A DNA stretch of 63,514 bases from Bacteroidales bacterium (lineage in GTDB: Bacteria; Bacteroidota; Bacteroidia; Bacteroidales; JAIOZK01), in assembly GCA_021740625.1 (NCBI GenBank), contig JAIOZK010000024.1, positions 1 through 63,514 of the forward strand, read 5' to 3'. A model generated the notes under the pieces. It ran no database searches. It saw nothing but the letters and a program-made list of their open reading frames with translations, and was not told the DNA's origin. A program made the translations under genes and the position numbers. Shown piece by piece: positions 8,526 to 17,874 of this stretch. Position 1 is the stretch's first letter, and each line of letters starts with the position of its first letter.

Positions 8526-9326
8526 ATGAATGAATTATTAATACTGGCCATTGAAGCCTCCATCGTAGCAGGAAAAGAGATCCTGAAAATATACAAGTCG
8601 GATTTCGAAATTGAAATGAAGGATGATGACAGTCCGCTGACAACAGCCGACAAAAGGTCAAATCAAACCATATTACAGTACCTGAACAAAACAGAAATAC
8701 CCGTGCTGAGTGAAGAAGGCAGAAATATCCCTTACAATAAAAGAAAAAACTGGGAGAGATTCTGGTTGATCGATCCGCTGGACGGAACCAAGGAATTTAT
8801 CAAGAAAAATGATGAATTCACCGTGAACATTGCACTTATCCAAAAACAAGAGCCGGTTATGGGTGTTATTTATGTTCCCGTGCTGGATGTATTGTATTTT
8901 GCAGCAGAGGACACAGGATCTTACAAACTTGAAAAAGCTGCCATTTTAATACAGGAAAAACCCGATCTGCAAAAGCTTTTGATGAAATCCACCAAACTTC
9001 CCGTCGAACATACCGGAAAGAAATTTACAATCGTTGCCAGCAGGTCCCACATGTCAACCGAAACAGAGGAACTTATTCAAAAGATTAAGAAAGAGCACGG
9101 AGCCATCGAACTAATTTCCAGGGGAAGTTCACTGAAAATATGCATGGTAGCCGAAGGACGTGCAGATATGTATCCCAGGTTTGCCCCAACCTCCGAATGG
9201 GATACTGCAGCCGGTCATGCTATTGCCTTGTACAGCGGCGCAACAATCACAAAAGCGGATGGAAAAGAAGTTTTGAAATACAATAAACAGGATTTATTGA
9301 ATCCCTGGTTTATTGTTAAGCGCTGA
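8526..9326 (+). CDS. cysQ: 3'(2'),5'-bisphosphate nucleotidase CysQ
   Basis: This is a member of the inositol monophosphatase family. Metal ligands are visible in SEEGR (about 62-66), in DPLDGTKEF (from Asp83) and in the C-terminal SEWDTAAGHA. The DGTKEF variant and the length of 266 residues fit CysQ, which hydrolyses 3'-phosphoadenosine 5'-phosphate (PAP) to AMP. I chose the ATG at 8526; an in-frame TTG at 8517 directly follows the previous stop. It lies inside the polysaccharide operon, where PAP recycling could serve sulfation, but no sulfotransferase is visible nearby. Confidence 0.85.
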   Translation: MNELLILAIEASIVAGKEILKIYKSDFEIEMKDDDSPLTTADKRSNQTILQYLNKTEIPVLSEEGRNIPYNKRKNWERFWLIDPLDGTKEFIKKNDEFTVNIALIQKQEPVMGVIYVPVLDVLYFAAEDTGSYKLEKAAILIQEKPDLQKLLMKSTKLPVEHTGKKFTIVASRSHMSTETEELIQKIKKEHGAIELISRGSSLKICMVAEGRADMYPRFAPTSEWDTAAGHAIALYSGATITKADGKEVLKYNKQDLLNPWFIVKR

Positions 9327-9330
9327 TTTT

Positions 9331-10278
9331 ATGGGAAATACCCTTTACAGGAAAAAACAGCCCAAAACCTATCCCCTGGTTTCTATTATCAGTGTAAATT
9401 ACAACCATTCCGAAGTTACCTGCGAACTGATCAGGTCATTGAATGAAATCACATATCCCAACATAGAGATCATTGTGGTAGACAACAATTCACCCGATGA
9501 TGATCCAAGCATCATCAAAAGGAAATATCCCAATGTAGTGCTCATTCAAAACCCCATCAACTATGGTTTTGCAGCCGGCAATAACTACGGGCTCATGGCA
9601 GCTCACGGCGATTATATCATGCTGCTGAACAACGATACGGAAGTGGATAAAGGATTCCTGGAACCCCTGATCGAGAAACTTGAGAAAAACCCGGGTATCG
9701 GGGCAGTAAGCCCCAAGATTAGGTTCTTCCACACACCTGACACCATACAATATGCAGGCTATACACCCATCAACTATGTGACCATGAGAAATTTTGCCAT
9801 AGGCTATAAGGAAATTGACAAAGGTCAATACGACAACGACCGGCAAACGGCCTATGGACATGGTGCAGCCATGGTGGTACCCATGCGTGTTGTCAAAGAG
9901 ATCGGCCTGATGTCGTATATCTTTTTTCTTTATTATGAGGAGGCCGACTGGTGCGCGCGCATCAGCAAGGCCGGGTATGAAATACATTATGTTCACAATT
10001 CCCTGGTTTACCACAAAGAATCCATTTCAACCGGCAAACTGTCGACACTAAAAATCTATTACCTAAACCGGAACAGAATCGTTTTTATGAGGAGAAATTT
10101 GCATGGCAAGACTTTTATTTTCGGTATTCTATATCAACTTTTCGTAGCAATACCCAAAAATGCAGGCAAATACCTGATCCGGGGGAAACTAAATTTATTC
10201 CATGCATATTACCGTGCCATCGGCTGGCATATTAAAAATCTGTTCTCAGAAGAGGTTCATGAAAATCCTACGTTATAG
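9331..10278 (+). CDS. Family 2 glycosyltransferase (rhamnosyltransferase-like)
   Basis: A GT-A fold with SIISVNYNHSEVT at the N-terminus, the nucleotide-binding IEIIVVDNNSPDD segment, and the acidic motif LLNNDTEVD. FLYYEEADWCARI lies in the acceptor region. This arrangement is typical of rhamnosyl- and N-acetylglucosaminyl-type GT2 enzymes that extend lipid-linked repeats at the cytoplasmic face. The ATG at 9331 is preferred over a TTG at 9313 that would overlap cysQ. Substrate cannot be told from sequence. Confidence 0.88.
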   Translation: MGNTLYRKKQPKTYPLVSIISVNYNHSEVTCELIRSLNEITYPNIEIIVVDNNSPDDDPSIIKRKYPNVVLIQNPINYGFAAGNNYGLMAAHGDYIMLLNNDTEVDKGFLEPLIEKLEKNPGIGAVSPKIRFFHTPDTIQYAGYTPINYVTMRNFAIGYKEIDKGQYDNDRQTAYGHGAAMVVPMRVVKEIGLMSYIFFLYYEEADWCARISKAGYEIHYVHNSLVYHKESISTGKLSTLKIYYLNRNRIVFMRRNLHGKTFIFGILYQLFVAIPKNAGKYLIRGKLNLFHAYYRAIGWHIKNLFSEEVHENPTL

Positions 10279-10298
10279 CCAATATCATATTGTTTTTT

Positions 10299-10306
10299 TA
10301 TATTTG
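10299..10306 (+). promoter_or_regulatory. Candidate Bacteroidota -7 element
   Basis: TATATTTG fits TAnnTTTG and lies 31 bases before the ATG at 10338. It falls in the only sizeable gap among the glycosyltransferase genes, so a second transcript may start here. No convincing -33 TTTG was seen. Confidence 0.35.
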
Positions 10307-10337
10307 AATTGGATTTGGATACGGATAAATAATAATC

Positions 10338-11540
10338 ATGGAAGTTGTCGCAAAAATTATATTTATATTGCAATTATTATTTATCATTTATATTTCCATT
10401 TCCGCCATTTATTATCTCCTGTTTGCAGTAGCAGGGTTATACGCACAGGATTATGCACCGCCCATCAAACGTAAGAAAAAGGATTTCTGCATTCTGATTC
10501 CCGGATACCAAGAAGATATTGTCATCGTGAACGTTGCCGCAGATGCCTTAAAACAAGCCTATCCAAAAGAAAAGTATGATGTTTATGTAATTGCCGATAC
10601 TTTTAAAGAAGAAACCATACAGGATCTGAAAAACATTCCTGTGCATGTTATTGAAGTAAAGTTCAGGATCAGCACCAAGGCAAGGGCAATTAACAAAGCT
10701 CTTGAAACCATCGAAAAAAATTATGACGCTGTCGTCATCCTGGATGCAGACAACCTGATGGATCCCAATTTCCTGAAAAAAATGAACAATGCTTTGCATT
10801 CGGGAGCAGTAGCCATTCAGGCACACCGCATGGCAAAGAACCTGGACACCACCTTTTCTGTCCTCGACGGCATCAGCGAAGAAGTGAACAATCATATATT
10901 CAGGAGAGGGCATCGTGCATTGGGGCTTTCCTCTGCATTGATCGGTTCGGGAATGGTATTCGATTTCCATCTTTACAAAAGACTCATGAATGGAGTTGAT
11001 TCTCATGCAGAAGATAAGGATCTTGAAATCAAGCTATTTTCAGAAAATTATAAAATTGAATTTTATGACCAGACCTATGTGCTGGATGAAAAAGTAAGCA
11101 AATCAGATGTTTTTGTAAAACAAAGAAGTCGCTGGCTCGCCAATCAGTTTCTGTATGCAAGGCGATATTTTTTCAGGGCGATCGTGGAATTGTTCCGGGG
11201 CAATATCGATTTCTTTGATAAAATATTCCAGTACATGCTGCCCCCCAGGATTATTTTACTGGGTACAGCTTATATAATTCTGTTGCTCTCGATCTTGTTT
11301 AATCCTTTGTATTACACAATAGCCTGGTCTGCAATCTTTATCATGGTAAACGTTGCAATAGCCATATCGGTACCCAAACGATTCTATAACAGAACAACTT
11401 TGAGGCACCTGCTGAGTTTGCCACAGGGATTCTTATTGATGCTGGTGTCGGCTATGCGTTTTAAAGAAGCTGTGAAAGCATTCAACCCAACACCAAAAAC
11501 CGGGAGTTCCGACTTTAACCAAAAAAAGAAAAAAGCATGA
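10338..11540 (+). CDS. Processive-type family 2 glycosyltransferase, copy A
   Basis: The enzyme has an N-terminal membrane segment, a GT2 catalytic domain and two C-terminal membrane segments. Key motifs are ILIPGYQED, the DADNLMD acidic motif, GSGMVFD, and QRSRW, the QxxRW signature of processive or membrane-bound GT2 enzymes such as hyaluronan and cellulose synthases. It is closely related to the next gene over its full length (shared PGYxED, STKARA, QRxRWL, PPRIxLLG), so the pair arose by tandem duplication. The genes overlap by four bases (ATGA). Confidence 0.88.
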   Translation: MEVVAKIIFILQLLFIIYISISAIYYLLFAVAGLYAQDYAPPIKRKKKDFCILIPGYQEDIVIVNVAADALKQAYPKEKYDVYVIADTFKEETIQDLKNIPVHVIEVKFRISTKARAINKALETIEKNYDAVVILDADNLMDPNFLKKMNNALHSGAVAIQAHRMAKNLDTTFSVLDGISEEVNNHIFRRGHRALGLSSALIGSGMVFDFHLYKRLMNGVDSHAEDKDLEIKLFSENYKIEFYDQTYVLDEKVSKSDVFVKQRSRWLANQFLYARRYFFRAIVELFRGNIDFFDKIFQYMLPPRIILLGTAYIILLLSILFNPLYYTIAWSAIFIMVNVAIAISVPKRFYNRTTLRHLLSLPQGFLLMLVSAMRFKEAVKAFNPTPKTGSSDFNQKKKKA

Positions 11541-12724
11541 TAATCATCAATGTTATTCAGTACATTTTGCTTGTTTATCTGGGATTATCAACCCTGTACA
11601 TCCTCATTTTCGGGTTTTCAGGCCTTTTTCCATGGCGACTAAAAATAAAAGAAGCTGAAAAGCAAAGGAGATTCGCAGTCATGATCCCGGGTTACAAGGA
11701 AGATGAGGTGATCCTCGAAGTAGCAGAAGATGCAACGCAACAGAATTACCCCGAAGAAAAGTTCGATGTGATCGTAATCGCAGATTCTTTTAAAAATGAA
11801 ACCCTTGAAAAACTTAAGGAACTGCCAATTAAACTGATCGAAGTTTCTTTTGAAAAAAGCACCAAGGCCAAAGCACTCAATAAGACCATGAACCAACTAC
11901 CGGATGATTATTATGATATTGCTGTAGTACTGGATGCTGATAACCTGATGGAAAAGGATTTTCTGCACAAGATGAACCTGGCTTTTGAAAAAGGACATTA
12001 TGCAGTGCAGGGCCACAGGATCGCTAAGAATACCAATAATTCATTTGCAATCCTGGATGCCATTAGCGAGGAAATCAATAATAATATTTTCCGGAAAGGA
12101 CACCGGGTCATAGGACTGTCTGCTGCGATCATCGGCTCCGGTATGGGAATCAAGTATGATTTTTTCAAAGACCTGATGAAAAATATCCATGCCGTGGGTG
12201 GCTTTGACAAAGAGATAGAACTGAAAATGCTAAAGGAAAGAAAAAGTATCGATTATCTGAATCATGCCTATGTGCTGGATGAAAAGGTTCAAAAGGCCGA
12301 TGTATTTTCAAACCAGCGAAGGAGGTGGCTTTCTGCACAACTTCACTATTTCAGCAAAGATTTTGCAACTGCACTCTGGCATTTACTCAGTCGCGGTAAC
12401 CTGGATTATTTTGATAAGGCCATCCAGTTTATTCAACCCCCGCGGATTATGTTGCTGGGATTTTTGCTCATTATCTGTATTCTTTCGATAATTTTCAATC
12501 CACTGGCAATCACAATTGCATGGCTGGCAGTTCTGGCAAGCTGTATCCTTGCATTTTTGTTTTCGATTCCCGGAAGGTTTTATAATGCAAAAACCTTAAA
12601 AGCTATTATTACCCTGCCAAGGGGATTTTTCTTAATGTTCCTTTCACTCCTTAAGATCAGGGGAGCCAATAAAAGATTCATTCACACACAGCATACAAGT
12701 ACAAAGCAAAACACACAAAACTAA
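11537..12724 (+). CDS. Processive-type family 2 glycosyltransferase, copy B
   Basis: A 395-residue paralogue of the preceding gene with the same layout: N-terminal membrane helix, PGYKEDEV, DADNLME, QRRRW and a C-terminal membrane pair after PPRIMLLG. It keeps all catalytic motifs, so both copies are probably active and may add different sugars or linkages. Translation is likely coupled to copy A through the ATGA overlap. Confidence 0.88.
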   Translation: MIIINVIQYILLVYLGLSTLYILIFGFSGLFPWRLKIKEAEKQRRFAVMIPGYKEDEVILEVAEDATQQNYPEEKFDVIVIADSFKNETLEKLKELPIKLIEVSFEKSTKAKALNKTMNQLPDDYYDIAVVLDADNLMEKDFLHKMNLAFEKGHYAVQGHRIAKNTNNSFAILDAISEEINNNIFRKGHRVIGLSAAIIGSGMGIKYDFFKDLMKNIHAVGGFDKEIELKMLKERKSIDYLNHAYVLDEKVQKADVFSNQRRRWLSAQLHYFSKDFATALWHLLSRGNLDYFDKAIQFIQPPRIMLLGFLLIICILSIIFNPLAITIAWLAVLASCILAFLFSIPGRFYNAKTLKAIITLPRGFFLMFLSLLKIRGANKRFIHTQHTSTKQNTQN

Positions 12725-12735
12725 ATTTATCAGGC

Positions 12736-13893
12736 ATGAAAATAGGCATAGAAGGACAAAGATTGTTCAGGGAAAAAAAACATGGTATGGACATGGTTGC
12801 CCTGGAGCTCATCAAAAACTTGCAAAATATCGACAAGCAAAATGAGTACGTAGTTTTTGTAAAACCAGATGTTGACAAATGCCTGGAAAATACGGAAAAC
12901 TTCAAGATCGTTGAGTTGGGCGGTGGGCCCTATCCGACATGGGAACAATTTGCATTGCCGAAAGCAGCCCGCAAGGAAAATTGCGACATTCTGCATTGCA
13001 CAAGCAATACCGCTCCCATTAATACAGGAATCCCCCTGGTGGTAATTTTGCATGATATCATCTATCTCGAAAGCATCAGCATTCTGAAAAAAGGCGGGAC
13101 CTGGTACCAGAAATTCGGAAATCTTTACCGGCGTTACGTGGTCCCCAGGGTGATCAGGAAATGTGAAAAGATCGTAACCGTTTCTCATTTTGAAAAAAAC
13201 AGGATCAGGGAGTTCTTTGGCTGGCCCGAATCAGATAGCCGCCTGGTAGCAATTTACAACGGTGTCAGTGAACATTTTAAAAAGATCGATGATGAAAACG
13301 AGCTGCAAAGAGTAAAGCAGAAATACAAGCTGCCTGATAAGTTTTTCTTTTTCCTGGGAAACACCGACCCCAAGAAAAACACAAGGGGGGTGCTGAAAGC
13401 TTATTCTGATTTCCTGAAATCTTCAGATGAAAAAATTCCCCTGGTCATGCTCGATTTCGACCGGGAAGTATTGTCTGCTATGCTTTCGGATATTGGCGAC
13501 AGAAAACTCATTGACCACATCCTGCTGACAGGCTATGTTGTCAACACCGATTTACCCGCAATTTATAATCAGTGTGAAATATTTCTTTATCCCTCCCTCA
13601 GGGAGAGTTTTGGAATTCCAATGCTGGAAGCTATGCGTTGCGGAGCCCCGGTGATAACTTCCAACACTTCCTCCATGCCAGAAGTATCAGGAGGTGCTGC
13701 ACTGATCGTCGATCCATACAAATCCAATGAGATTACCGAAGGATTGCACAAGCTACTTAAAGAAAAAGAACTACGCAAGGAGCTGATTGAAAAAGGATTT
13801 AAACAATCTGCCAGATTTTCATGGAAAAGCATGGCCGAAGAAAATATCAAATTGTACGAGGAGATTTTTGCAAATACAAAAAAATCAAACTAA
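12736..13893 (+). CDS. Family 4 glycosyltransferase
   Basis: A GT-B protein of 385 residues. The C-terminal half carries the family 4 donor-binding signature: FFLGNTDPKKNT, then ESFGIPMLEAMRCGAPVITS with the E-x7-E pair. The N-terminal half has the GMDMVALELIKNL acceptor-side helix. It should add a sugar from an NDP donor with retention of configuration. It lies 11 bases after the GT2 pair and one base before the next transferase. Confidence 0.88.
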   Translation: MKIGIEGQRLFREKKHGMDMVALELIKNLQNIDKQNEYVVFVKPDVDKCLENTENFKIVELGGGPYPTWEQFALPKAARKENCDILHCTSNTAPINTGIPLVVILHDIIYLESISILKKGGTWYQKFGNLYRRYVVPRVIRKCEKIVTVSHFEKNRIREFFGWPESDSRLVAIYNGVSEHFKKIDDENELQRVKQKYKLPDKFFFFLGNTDPKKNTRGVLKAYSDFLKSSDEKIPLVMLDFDREVLSAMLSDIGDRKLIDHILLTGYVVNTDLPAIYNQCEIFLYPSLRESFGIPMLEAMRCGAPVITSNTSSMPEVSGGAALIVDPYKSNEITEGLHKLLKEKELRKELIEKGFKQSARFSWKSMAEENIKLYEEIFANTKKSN

Positions 13894-13894
13894 G

Positions 13895-15106
13895 ATGATC
13901 GAAAACAGGGATTTTATCGTTTTTGGCTTGCAACCCTGGGACCTGGACATTGCCAGCACCTGCAAGTATACCGCCATAGAAATGTCAAAAAAAAACCGTG
14001 TTCTTTTTGTTAATCCGCCACTAACGCGCAATATGATGCTGAGGCAAAAGGATACTGAGCAGGTGAAAAAGCGCATGCGCATCCTGAAAGGGGAAGAGCC
14101 CGATCTGGTAAAAGAACATGATAATTTGTGGGTTCTATATCCCAGAACGATTGCGGAATCAGTGAACTGGATCCCTTTCAACTTCATTTTTGATCGCTTC
14201 AACTACATCAACAACAAACGTTTTGCAAAGAAGATCAAAGAAGCTGCTGACAAACTCGGATTCAAAAAATATATTCTGTTTGATGATAACAATATGATCA
14301 TAGGATTTTATTTAAAAGAATTGCTGCAGCCCGATATGTTTATTTACCTGCTGCGCGACGCAGTAACCCTGGTATCTTATCATGCACGACACGGCACCAG
14401 GTTGCAACCCGAGATCATCCGCAAAGCAGATTTCGCCGTTTGCAATTCCGAATTCTTTGCAAATTATGCAAGGCAGACCAATCCTCGTTCATACATGATC
14501 GGACAGGGATGTGACCTGAGCATGTACAACGACCGGGATGGAACCCTTAAGGTTCCCGAAGACCTCGAAAAAATTCAAAAACCAAGGATTGGATACGTCG
14601 GGTTCCTCACAAAAATCCGACTCGATATCGAAGTTCTGGTTCACATCGCCGAACAAAAACCAGAATGGAATCTTACACTTGTCGGGCCGGAAGATGAAGC
14701 TTTTCAAAACAGCAAACTGCATCAACTGGACAATGTATTTTTCCTGGGCAGGAAAAAACCTTCTGAACTGGCCGCTTATATCAAGGGCTTCGACCTTGCA
14801 CTGAATCCCCAGATCGTTAACGAAATAACCGATGTAAATTATCCCCTGAAAATAGATGAATACCTGGCCATGGGAAAACCCACGGTTGCCACGAAAACCA
14901 CTTTCATGGAATATTTCAGGGATTATACATACCTGCCTTCGAACAAAGAAGAATATGTTGAAGCCATTGAAAAGGCCCTGCAGGAAAACAGTCCCCAGGA
15001 AGAAAAAAGAAGAATTGAATATGCATCAACACATACATGGGAAAATTTTGTTGATAAAATCTATCAATACATTGGGGAAACTGAAAAAATGAGAAATCAG
15101 ACCTGA
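13895..15106 (+). CDS. GT-B glycosyltransferase, duplicated pair member A
   Basis: The N-terminal half is a Rossmann-like domain (FIVFGLQPWDLDIAS, then VLFVNPP). The C-terminal half resembles group 1 transferases (GYVGFLTKIRLDIEVL, LVGPEDEAF, KIDEYLAMGKPTVAT). The start is the ATG at 13895, one base after the stop of the family 4 gene; upstream in-frame codons overlap that gene. The next gene is a clear paralogue. Donor and acceptor are unknown. Confidence 0.82.
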   Translation: MIENRDFIVFGLQPWDLDIASTCKYTAIEMSKKNRVLFVNPPLTRNMMLRQKDTEQVKKRMRILKGEEPDLVKEHDNLWVLYPRTIAESVNWIPFNFIFDRFNYINNKRFAKKIKEAADKLGFKKYILFDDNNMIIGFYLKELLQPDMFIYLLRDAVTLVSYHARHGTRLQPEIIRKADFAVCNSEFFANYARQTNPRSYMIGQGCDLSMYNDRDGTLKVPEDLEKIQKPRIGYVGFLTKIRLDIEVLVHIAEQKPEWNLTLVGPEDEAFQNSKLHQLDNVFFLGRKKPSELAAYIKGFDLALNPQIVNEITDVNYPLKIDEYLAMGKPTVATKTTFMEYFRDYTYLPSNKEEYVEAIEKALQENSPQEEKRRIEYASTHTWENFVDKIYQYIGETEKMRNQT

Positions 15107-15107
15107 T

Positions 15108-16322
15108 ATGATTCAAGACAGGGACATACTGGTTGTAGGACTGCAAAGTTTTGACAGTGAAATCGGCAGCAATTGTGTGAATATTGCCCATGAATTTTCT
15201 GTCAATAACAGGGTGCTTTATGTCAATTATGCGCTGGACAGGCTCAGCATGTATCGCTCACCCAATCATCCGCTGATCATAAAAAGAAAAGAAGTGTTGG
15301 CCGGGAAAAGAAAAGCGCTGCAACAAATCAGTGATAATTTATGGAACATGACCCCTGCCCTGCTGCTTGAACCTGTAAACGGGATCAGGCCACACTTTCT
15401 TTTCAACATGCTGAACAAAAAAAATGCACGTAAGTTTGCATCAGCCATCAAAAATCACCTGGAAAAACTAGATTTTACTGATCTCATCATTTTTAACGAC
15501 AGCGACTTTTACCGCAGTTTTTACCTGAAAGAGCAATTGAATCCCAAAACTTACCTCTATTATACCAGGGACAACATGGTGGCAACGGATTATTTTAAAA
15601 GACATGGGCTTTATTATGAAAGCCGACTCATGCAAAAAGCCGATGCGGTTGTGGCCAACTCTGTATACCTGAAAGACCATGCTCTTCAGTTCAACACCAA
15701 TTCGTTTTATGTAGGTCAGGGTTGCGACCTGGAACTTTTCAATCCCCGCAGGGTAAAAGAAAAACCGGTCGACATGCAAAACATCCCCAATCCTGTGATC
15801 GGTTATATCGGTGCATTGAAAAGCGCTCGACTCGACATTTCCCTGCTGGAAGAAATATGCAGAGAAAAACCCGGATGGAACCTTGTGCTCGTAGGACCCG
15901 AGGATGAAGTTTTCAAAAAAAGTGTTTTGCATCAAATGTCAAATGTATACTTTCTTGGATCCAAACCACTTGAGGAACTGCCAACTTACATTAAATATTT
16001 TGATGTGGCCATCAATCCCCAGGCTGTCAATGAACTGACCATTGGGAATTATCCGCGGAAAATCGATGAATACCTGGCCATAGGCAGACCCAGTGTAGCT
16101 ACCCAAACCCGCGCCATGAGCATATTTGAAGATTATGTTTATCTTGCTGATGGAAATGCTGCCGACTATATTTCCTGTATTTCCAGGGCACTTCAGGAAA
16201 ATGCTGACAAACTGGAAGAAGAAAGAATCAGGTTCGCACAAAACCATTCCTGGGAAAATAGCGTAAAAGAGATTTATAAAGTCATAGAACAAATAGAGGA
16301 AAAGCAGAATTCTACTGAATGA
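15108..16322 (+). CDS. GT-B glycosyltransferase, duplicated pair member B
   Basis: A 404-residue paralogue of the preceding gene. It shares the ILVVGLQSFDSEIGSN beginning, LVGPEDEVFKKS, and the KIDEYLAIGRPSVAT donor-site segment. It starts two bases after the previous stop. Identity is moderate and spread along the whole length, so the duplication is not recent and the two copies have probably diverged in specificity. Confidence 0.82.
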   Translation: MIQDRDILVVGLQSFDSEIGSNCVNIAHEFSVNNRVLYVNYALDRLSMYRSPNHPLIIKRKEVLAGKRKALQQISDNLWNMTPALLLEPVNGIRPHFLFNMLNKKNARKFASAIKNHLEKLDFTDLIIFNDSDFYRSFYLKEQLNPKTYLYYTRDNMVATDYFKRHGLYYESRLMQKADAVVANSVYLKDHALQFNTNSFYVGQGCDLELFNPRRVKEKPVDMQNIPNPVIGYIGALKSARLDISLLEEICREKPGWNLVLVGPEDEVFKKSVLHQMSNVYFLGSKPLEELPTYIKYFDVAINPQAVNELTIGNYPRKIDEYLAIGRPSVATQTRAMSIFEDYVYLADGNAADYISCISRALQENADKLEEERIRFAQNHSWENSVKEIYKVIEQIEEKQNSTE

Positions 16323-16942
16323 TGTCATTTAAAGAAAAAATAAAGTCCAATCCGCATCTCAAGCGTTTTGCCATTTGGGCGCTGACACCCAAAAACCAGC
16401 CCAGACCCAGGTTGTGGGTCAGGTGGTTTTATAATCCACTGGTACATAAAAAAGGCAAAGGAGCCCGCATCCGGAAATGGACACGCATGGATGTACTGCC
16501 CTGGAATGACTTCAGACTGGGGAAATATTCTACCATCGAAGATTTCAGTACCATCAACAATGGCGTGGGAGATATTATTATCGGCGACAGGACACGCATC
16601 GGACTGGGAAACACATTAATAGGTCCGGTTGAAATAGGCAATGATATTATGTTTGCACAAAATGTTGTCGCTTCCGGCCTGAACCATGGCTATGAGGATA
16701 TCAGCATGTCTATCCATGACCAGGCTGTGAGCACGCGGAAAATTACCATCGGTGACGAATCATGGATAGGCGCAAATGTGGTAATAACAGCCGGGGTAAC
16801 AATAGGCAAACATGCTGTGGTTGCAGCCGGTAGCGTGGTAACAAGGGACGTGCCCGATTATTCAATCGTGGCTGGCAATCCCGCACGCCTGATCAAACAA
16901 TACAACTTTGAAACGAAAAAATGGGAAAAGATCAGGAAATGA
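16319..16942 (+). CDS. Hexapeptide-repeat acyltransferase
   Basis: A left-handed beta-helix acetyltransferase of 207 residues. The isoleucine-patch hexapeptides are visible (IIIGDRTRIGLGN, GDESWIGANVVITAG, VTIGKHAVVAAGS). The probable catalytic His lies in SGLNHGYED and the end is the usual DYSIVAGNPARLIK. It probably O- or N-acetylates a sugar of the repeat unit. ATG codons at 16319 and 16322 are both possible, and the first overlaps the previous stop. No gene follows for about 145 bases, which contain a repeat element. Confidence 0.86.
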   Translation: MMSFKEKIKSNPHLKRFAIWALTPKNQPRPRLWVRWFYNPLVHKKGKGARIRKWTRMDVLPWNDFRLGKYSTIEDFSTINNGVGDIIIGDRTRIGLGNTLIGPVEIGNDIMFAQNVVASGLNHGYEDISMSIHDQAVSTRKITIGDESWIGANVVITAGVTIGKHAVVAAGSVVTRDVPDYSIVAGNPARLIKQYNFETKKWEKIRK

Positions 16943-16945
16943 ACA

Positions 16946-17056
16946 ACCCCGCCACAGAGCAGTTGGGTATCAAAAGGAAAAACTTGTCCGCCTACTGGCG
17001 GATTAAATATCGCCCCAAGGGGCGGGGAACTAAACCCTTGTCCGCCCACTGGCGGA
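16946..17056. repeat. Dispersed intergenic repeat with three hairpins (copy 1)
   Basis: TCAAAAGGAAAAACTTG is followed by the perfect hairpin TCCGCC-TACT-GGCGGA (16987-17002). A second perfect hairpin CGCCCC-AA-GGGGCG lies at 17011-17024. A third, TCCGCC-CACT-GGCGGA, lies at 17041-17056. The first half of the element recurs almost base for base at 40.4 kb. No protein is encoded. It may be a REP-like or small transposable element, or a transcript-processing site within the long operon. Confidence 0.7.
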
Positions 17057-17087
17057 TTAAATCCGGTTTTTGACTCAAAAGACTGTA

Positions 17088-17873
17088 ATGCACAAAATAA
17101 TGACATTCATACGATATTTAAAAGATTTCATCAAACACGGTGAGTTCGGTTTTATTCTGACCGCAATTAAATATCAGTTATTCAATGTCCCTGCAAAAAA
17201 AAACAAATTGTATAAAAGCAGTCTTGGAACATTTTATACCCGCAAGGGCAGCCTGGATTTTATGTTCGCCAATTATGCTTATGAATGGAATGTCAAAAGA
17301 TTTGTTTTGAATCACTATCGGGATTACAATGTTTTTTTCGATCTGGGAGCCAACATAGGCACCTATTGCATCATGATGGCAAACGAGGGCCTGAAATGTT
17401 TTGCATTCGAACCATCCAGAAGCAATTTCGAAGTGATGAAAAAAAACATTGCACTGAATAATCTGGATGAACGCATTCGCTTTTTTCCTTTCGGACTTGG
17501 AAAAACAGAAGGTACAGTTAAATTTGTTTTTAACCCCGTAAATACCGGAGCTTCACATTTGAACATGGAAAAAATGAAGAACAATGGCATCAGGGAAAAA
17601 ATAAAGATCAAAGCACTTGATGCAATTTACAAAGACTTTAATTTGTCAACAGAAGACAGGATCTTCATGAAAATAGATGTAGAAGGAATGGAAATAGATT
17701 TAATTCAGGGAGCACATGAATTTCTCAGTGAATTTCCCAATCTTCTCATCATCATAGAAAAAAAACATGCTGATCCTGATTTAGTTATGAAAGAGATGAA
17801 TAGCATTGGCACCTTTAAATATCAGTCAATTGATAAGTTCAACATGGCCATAAAAAAAATTAAATCAAATTAA
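17088..17873 (+). CDS. FkbM-family SAM-dependent methyltransferase
   Basis: The central part shows the FkbM fold: FFDLGANIGTYCIMMA (SAM-binding glycine motif), CFAFEPSRSNFEVMKKNI, and FMKIDVEGMEIDLIQGA. Members usually O-methylate hydroxyl groups, often on sugars of exopolysaccharides. The ATG at 17088 gives a 261-residue protein; an upstream TTG at 17070 lies just past the repeat and is less likely. It ends one base before the next transferase gene. Confidence 0.85.
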   Translation: MHKIMTFIRYLKDFIKHGEFGFILTAIKYQLFNVPAKKNKLYKSSLGTFYTRKGSLDFMFANYAYEWNVKRFVLNHYRDYNVFFDLGANIGTYCIMMANEGLKCFAFEPSRSNFEVMKKNIALNNLDERIRFFPFGLGKTEGTVKFVFNPVNTGASHLNMEKMKNNGIREKIKIKALDAIYKDFNLSTEDRIFMKIDVEGMEIDLIQGAHEFLSEFPNLLIIIEKKHADPDLVMKEMNSIGTFKYQSIDKFNMAIKKIKSN

Positions 17874-17874
17874 T

